Assembly (NCBI GenBank): GCA_020028195.1
Contig: JAHWYE010000067.1
Span: 1-7,617, forward strand
Direction: 5' to 3'
Source: Nitrospirota bacterium
GTDB taxonomy: Bacteria > Nitrospirota > Nitrospiria > Nitrospirales > Nitrospiraceae
Length of the DNA: 7,617 bases
This document shows, one piece after another, positions 4,675 through 7,617 of this stretch. The position numbers and the translations under genes are program-made. Positions within the stretch are counted from its first letter, which is position 1. Each line of letters opens with the position of its first letter. The notes beneath the pieces were generated by a model. It worked only from the letters and a program-made list of their open reading frames with translations, searched no databases and was not told where the DNA came from.

Positions 4675-6213
4675 ATGAACGTGATGGACGTGAAGGTGAA
4701 GCAAGGTCGAATTGAGGCGGAGCCGGCCGAAGTGCTGGTGCTCACTCATTACGAAGGGGATTCTTCGTTACAGGAAGGGGCCGCCGTGGTGGATAAAGCT
4801 CTTCGTGGAGCCCTGCGCGATCTCCTGAAGAGCGGCGAGTTCCAGGGGAAAAGCCAGCAAACAGTCCTGTTCCACACGCAGGGCAAGGTCCGAGCCAAAC
4901 GGGTGCTCCTGGTAGGCCTCGGAAAGAAGCAGCACGCGCGCTTGGATACGGTGCGCCAGGCAATGGGCATCGCGGCGAAACGGGTGCGTCAGGCCGGCGT
5001 TCGATCTTTTGCCACGCCCCTTCACGGCCTCACCCTTCCCCGCACCTCCCGCGTTGACCTGGCCCAGGCGATGGTGGAGGGCGCCATCCTTGGTTGCTAT
5101 CAATTCAATCTGTATCGCAGCGAGAAGAACAGCGAGCCGAAAGACCTCACCCGGATGACCGTGGTGGAGGTACGCGCCCAGCATCTGTCTGAGATCAAGG
5201 AAGGAATCCGCCGCGGGCTCGCCAGCGCAGAAGCCACAGGATTCGTGCGCGATCTCTGCAATCATCCGTCCAACGTCATGACGCCCGCCCGGATCGCGGC
5301 TGAAGCCAAGGCCATCGGCAAGGAACATGGAGTCCGGGTCAAGATCCTGGAACAACGGGATGTAGCAAAACTCGGCATGGGAGCATTCCTGGGAGTGGCG
5401 CGCGGCAGTCACGAGCCGCCCAAGTTCATCATCCTTGAATACCGGGGCACGGGCGGCGCGAGGCGAAACGGCCGGAACCCGAAGCCGATCGTGCTGGTGG
5501 GCAAGACCATCACCTTTGACACCGGCGGCATCTCGCTAAAGCCGGCCGAGAACATGGAACAAATGAAGGCGGACATGACCGGCGGCGCTGAAGTTCTGGC
5601 CACTGTGCGGGCTGCCTCCCGCTTGCGCCTGCCGCTGCATGTCATCGGCATCCTCCCCGCAACCGAGAACATGCCGGGAGGACGGGCGATCAAACCGGGC
5701 GATATTCTCACCGCGCTCTCAGGGAAAACAATTGAGGTGCAAAACACCGATGCCGAAGGCCGGCTCATCCTGGCCGATGGGCTGGCCTACGCGACGCGGC
5801 TCAAGCCGGCCGCGATCATTGACGTCGCCACGTTAACGGGAGCCTGTATGGTGGCGCTGGGCCAGTTTGCCGTCGGCATGTTCAGCAATAACGACACGCT
5901 CAAGAAGCGCGTTCAGGAGGCTGGCGACAAGGCGGGCGAGCGGGTCTGGGAAATGCCGCTCTGGGACGAATACTTCGAGCAGCTCCGCAGCGACGTGGCC
6001 GACATGCGCAACATCGGAGGCCGGGGCGGCGGGATGATCACCGCGGCGATCTTCCTCAGTAAGTTCGTGGGTGACTGGCCCTGGGTCCACCTGGACATTG
6101 CCAGCACAGACTGGAGCGAGCGGGAGCGAGCCTATATTCCCAAGGGCCCTACCGGCATCGGCACCAGACTGCTCATCCAATATCTTATTGATCAAGCTGA
6201 AACGAAAAATTAG
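4675..6213 (+). CDS. pepA: Leucyl aminopeptidase, M17 family
   Basis: This 512-residue cytosolic aminopeptidase of the M17 family removes N-terminal residues from peptides and normally forms a two-metal hexamer. The N-terminal regulatory domain is about 1-170 and the catalytic domain about 180-505. Expected metal ligands are Lys277, Asp282, Asp300, Asp359 and Glu361; Lys289 and Arg363 are the catalytic pair. The signature N-T-D-A-E-G-R-L is at 357-364. The first metal motif reads V-G-K-T-I-T-F-D-T-G-G, with Thr278 where Gly is common; the ligands themselves are intact. The ribosome site AAGGAGG (4657-4663) overlaps the queE stop (TAA 4656-4658) and sits 11 bases before ATG. This points to co-transcription and coupled translation with queE. 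GTG 4681 and ATG 4684 are nearby alternative starts. Some PepA proteins also bind DNA (E. coli XerC/D sites, carAB); nothing here tests that. Confidence 0.95.
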   Translation: MNVMDVKVKQGRIEAEPAEVLVLTHYEGDSSLQEGAAVVDKALRGALRDLLKSGEFQGKSQQTVLFHTQGKVRAKRVLLVGLGKKQHARLDTVRQAMGIAAKRVRQAGVRSFATPLHGLTLPRTSRVDLAQAMVEGAILGCYQFNLYRSEKNSEPKDLTRMTVVEVRAQHLSEIKEGIRRGLASAEATGFVRDLCNHPSNVMTPARIAAEAKAIGKEHGVRVKILEQRDVAKLGMGAFLGVARGSHEPPKFIILEYRGTGGARRNGRNPKPIVLVGKTITFDTGGISLKPAENMEQMKADMTGGAEVLATVRAASRLRLPLHVIGILPATENMPGGRAIKPGDILTALSGKTIEVQNTDAEGRLILADGLAYATRLKPAAIIDVATLTGACMVALGQFAVGMFSNNDTLKKRVQEAGDKAGERVWEMPLWDEYFEQLRSDVADMRNIGGRGGGMITAAIFLSKFVGDWPWVHLDIASTDWSERERAYIPKGPTGIGTRLLIQYLIDQAETKN

Positions 6214-6231
6214 CCGGAAGAATGACACCAT

Positions 6232-6384
6232 AGGATGCTCAAAAAGGCTATCCAACGAGGCCGCAGCGGAGTGAAAACCCCGAGGCGTACTTTTTCCGTA
6301 CGTTGAGGGGGTTGACGGGTACCCATTGCCAATCTTCGTGCAATGGGTGATGAGAACGAAGTTGGGAGCCTTTTTCAGCATCCT
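6232..6384. repeat. 153-bp inverted-repeat element between pepA and nagZ
   Basis: The ends are 18-bp inverted repeats with one mismatch: AGGATGCTCAAAAAGGCT at 6232-6249 and AGCCTTTTTCAGCATCCT at 6367-6384. After a bulged A, TCCAAC 6251-6256 pairs on with GTTGGG 6361-6366. Two hairpins sit inside. The first runs 6276-6313: AACCCC with GGGGTT, then 6284-6290 with 6298-6304. The second has a perfect 9-bp stem, 6321-6329 with 6340-6348. The whole could fold into a multi-branched structure and may also stop transcription through its T-rich arm. From memory it resembles intergenic repeats scattered in Nitrospira genomes; copy number cannot be seen here. It encodes no transposase, so a non-autonomous MITE/REP-like element is the likeliest class. 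Confidence 0.75.
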
Positions 6385-6396
6385 GGGAAAGAGCCC

Positions 6397-7497
6397 ATGA
6401 CGTTGCGTGAGAAGATCGGCCAACTCTTCATGATCGGCTTTTCGGGGTCGTCCGTCTCCAAGGACTTGGCCTCGCTGATGGCCGAATACCGGCCCGGCGG
6501 CGTAATTCTCTTTGCCCGGAACCTGGAATCGCCTGCTCAGATTCTTCATCTCACGAATGATCTGCAGAAGCTGGCCCACCATGAACCGCTCTTCGTCTCA
6601 ATAGACCAGGAAGGCGGCCGCGTCTCGCGACTTCCCGCCGGCTTTACCGTGTTCCCTCCGTGCTCGGTCTTGGGCCAGTGCGACTCCACCGAGCTAGCCT
6701 ATGCGGCCGCTTCGGCGACGGCCACCGAACTGCGGGCGGTTGGGATCAATATGAATCTGGCTCCCGTCTTGGATCTCAACACGAACCCGGAGAATCCCGT
6801 CATCGGCGACCGATCGTTCGGCGCCACGCCCACGCAAGTTTCCACCTTAGGGCTGGCCACGATCGCGGGGCTGCAGGACAATAAAGTGATTGCCTGCGGC
6901 AAGCACTTCCCTGGTCACGGCGATACGACCACCGATTCCCACAAGGAGCTGCCGGTGGTCACCGCATCCGTCGAGCGATTGTGGGAGATGGAGCTACGCC
7001 CCTTCAGCCACGCCATCGAAAATGGACTGGCGACAATCATGACCGCCCACGTGCTGTACCCTTCCTTGGATGAACGCTATCCGGCCACGCTGTCCTCCGC
7101 TATCCTGACCGGCTTGCTCAGAGATCGACTCTACTTTGCGGGCCTGATCCTCACGGACGACCTCGAGATGCACGCGATCATTGATCACTATGGGGTCGAA
7201 GAGGCGGCCATCAAAGCGTTTCTGGCCGGCGCCGACATCCTGTTGATCTGCAAAGACCGGGATCGCCAGGTGGCGGCGATGGACGCGGTCCATGATGCCG
7301 TGAAAGACGGCACGATCCCCCAGGCTCGTCTTGAGGCGTCGCTGCAGCGCATTGCGAAGACGAAGGAACGGTTTCTTCACCACTACGAGCCGGCCGATCC
7401 AAGCGCCGCCAAAGAGCTGGTGGGGAGCCAGAAACACGCGGCTCTATTGGACACAATCCGTCGCACCAGCGAGCGGCGCCTGAAGGCGCAGGTGTGA
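6397..7497 (+). CDS. nagZ: Beta-N-acetylhexosaminidase, glycoside hydrolase family 3
   Basis: NagZ removes N-acetylglucosamine from anhydro-muropeptides during cell-wall recycling. From ATG 6397 it is 366 residues, slightly longer than the usual 335-345, with about 30 extra C-terminal residues. Motifs: L-R-E-K-I-G-Q-L-F at 3-11; S-I-D-Q-E-G-G-R at 68-75; K-H-F-P-G-H-G-D at 169-176, followed by T-D180-S-H182, the Asp-His catalytic loop; and the nucleophile Asp254 in L-T-D-D-L-E-M. No signal peptide is present, as expected for a cytoplasmic Gram-negative NagZ. A start at ATG 6343 is possible in frame, but it would take its first 14 residues from the adjacent repeat and has no ribosome site. ATG 6397 begins exactly where family homology begins and has GGA at 6386-6388. 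A transporter gene follows after 4 bases. Confidence 0.92.
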   Translation: MTLREKIGQLFMIGFSGSSVSKDLASLMAEYRPGGVILFARNLESPAQILHLTNDLQKLAHHEPLFVSIDQEGGRVSRLPAGFTVFPPCSVLGQCDSTELAYAAASATATELRAVGINMNLAPVLDLNTNPENPVIGDRSFGATPTQVSTLGLATIAGLQDNKVIACGKHFPGHGDTTTDSHKELPVVTASVERLWEMELRPFSHAIENGLATIMTAHVLYPSLDERYPATLSSAILTGLLRDRLYFAGLILTDDLEMHAIIDHYGVEEAAIKAFLAGADILLICKDRDRQVAAMDAVHDAVKDGTIPQARLEASLQRIAKTKERFLHHYEPADPSAAKELVGSQKHAALLDTIRRTSERRLKAQV

Positions 7498-7501
7498 TGG
7501 C

Positions 7502-7617
7502 GTGAGTGACAAGCCGGTCGGTCCCAGAGAAATCTGGGCCTGGTGTTTGTACGACTTCGCCAATTCCTCCTTTACCACCCTCATCGTCACGGTTGCTTAC
7601 AGCGTCTATTTCGTCCA
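7502..7617 (+). CDS. MFS transporter, UMF1-like, N-terminal part only
   Basis: Only the first 38 codons are present before the window ends. The frame opens at GTG 7502, 4 bases after the nagZ stop, with a weak AGGTG site at 7490-7494. The peptide has a short polar start, then W-A-W-C-L-Y-D-F-A-N-S-S-F (13-25), then the beginning of a membrane helix (T-T-L-I-V-T-V-A-Y). The Y-D-F-A-N-S-x-F motif at the start of helix 1 is typical of UMF1/Atg22-like major facilitator transporters. The substrate cannot be read from this fragment. Tight linkage to nagZ suggests one transcript and allows, without proving, a role in uptake of wall-derived sugars or peptides. Confidence 0.75.
   Translation, partial: MSDKPVGPREIWAWCLYDFANSSFTTLIVTVAYSVYFV

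Noticed and set aside
5833..6582. 249-codon minus-strand frame across the pepA end, the repeat and the nagZ start
   Set aside because: It crosses two well-supported genes and the repeat, and shows no recognisable domain.

Overview
The window reads as chromosomal sequence from a GC-rich Gram-negative bacterium. I lean towards Nitrospira/Nitrospirota. This rests on the mix of gene types, the strong AGGAGG ribosome sites, and a pepA–nagZ spacer repeat that resembles, from memory, intergenic repeats of that genus. No marker gene settles it. Nothing points to a phage, plasmid, insertion sequence or CRISPR array.

Layout. Bases 1-273 hold no gene I can support, but carry a row of short palindromes. 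Bases 274-1713 hold small, poorly characterised genes: an exported charge-balanced low-complexity protein, a convergent minus-strand hypothetical protein, an exported small beta-rich protein, and a PilZ-like protein 12 bases behind it. Bases 1714-2005 form a long leader with a promoter candidate, a hairpin and a possible 25-codon upstream ORF. It precedes a lipoprotein with a long coiled coil and an OmpA peptidoglycan-binding domain (2006-2983).

A minus-strand tRNA-Leu(GAG) follows (3095-3178). It lies back to back with a HAD-IB phosphatase gene (3246-3947). The two appear to be driven by divergent sigma70-type promoters that share one -35 heptamer, each placing its start site almost exactly at the gene start. 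Next come queE (queuosine/7-deazapurine synthesis) and pepA (M17 aminopeptidase); the pepA ribosome site overlaps the queE stop codon. A 153-bp inverted-repeat element fills the spacer before nagZ (beta-N-acetylhexosaminidase). nagZ is followed 4 bases later by the start of an MFS transporter of the UMF1 type, cut by the window edge.

How the genes fit together. The OmpA-like lipoprotein, NagZ and perhaps the transporter concern the cell wall and its turnover. tRNA-Leu and QueE belong to translation and tRNA modification, and PepA to peptide turnover. These are mostly housekeeping functions. The less ordinary material is in the small exported proteins, the shared-promoter arrangement and the repeat. 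I do not see a clearly new multi-gene system.
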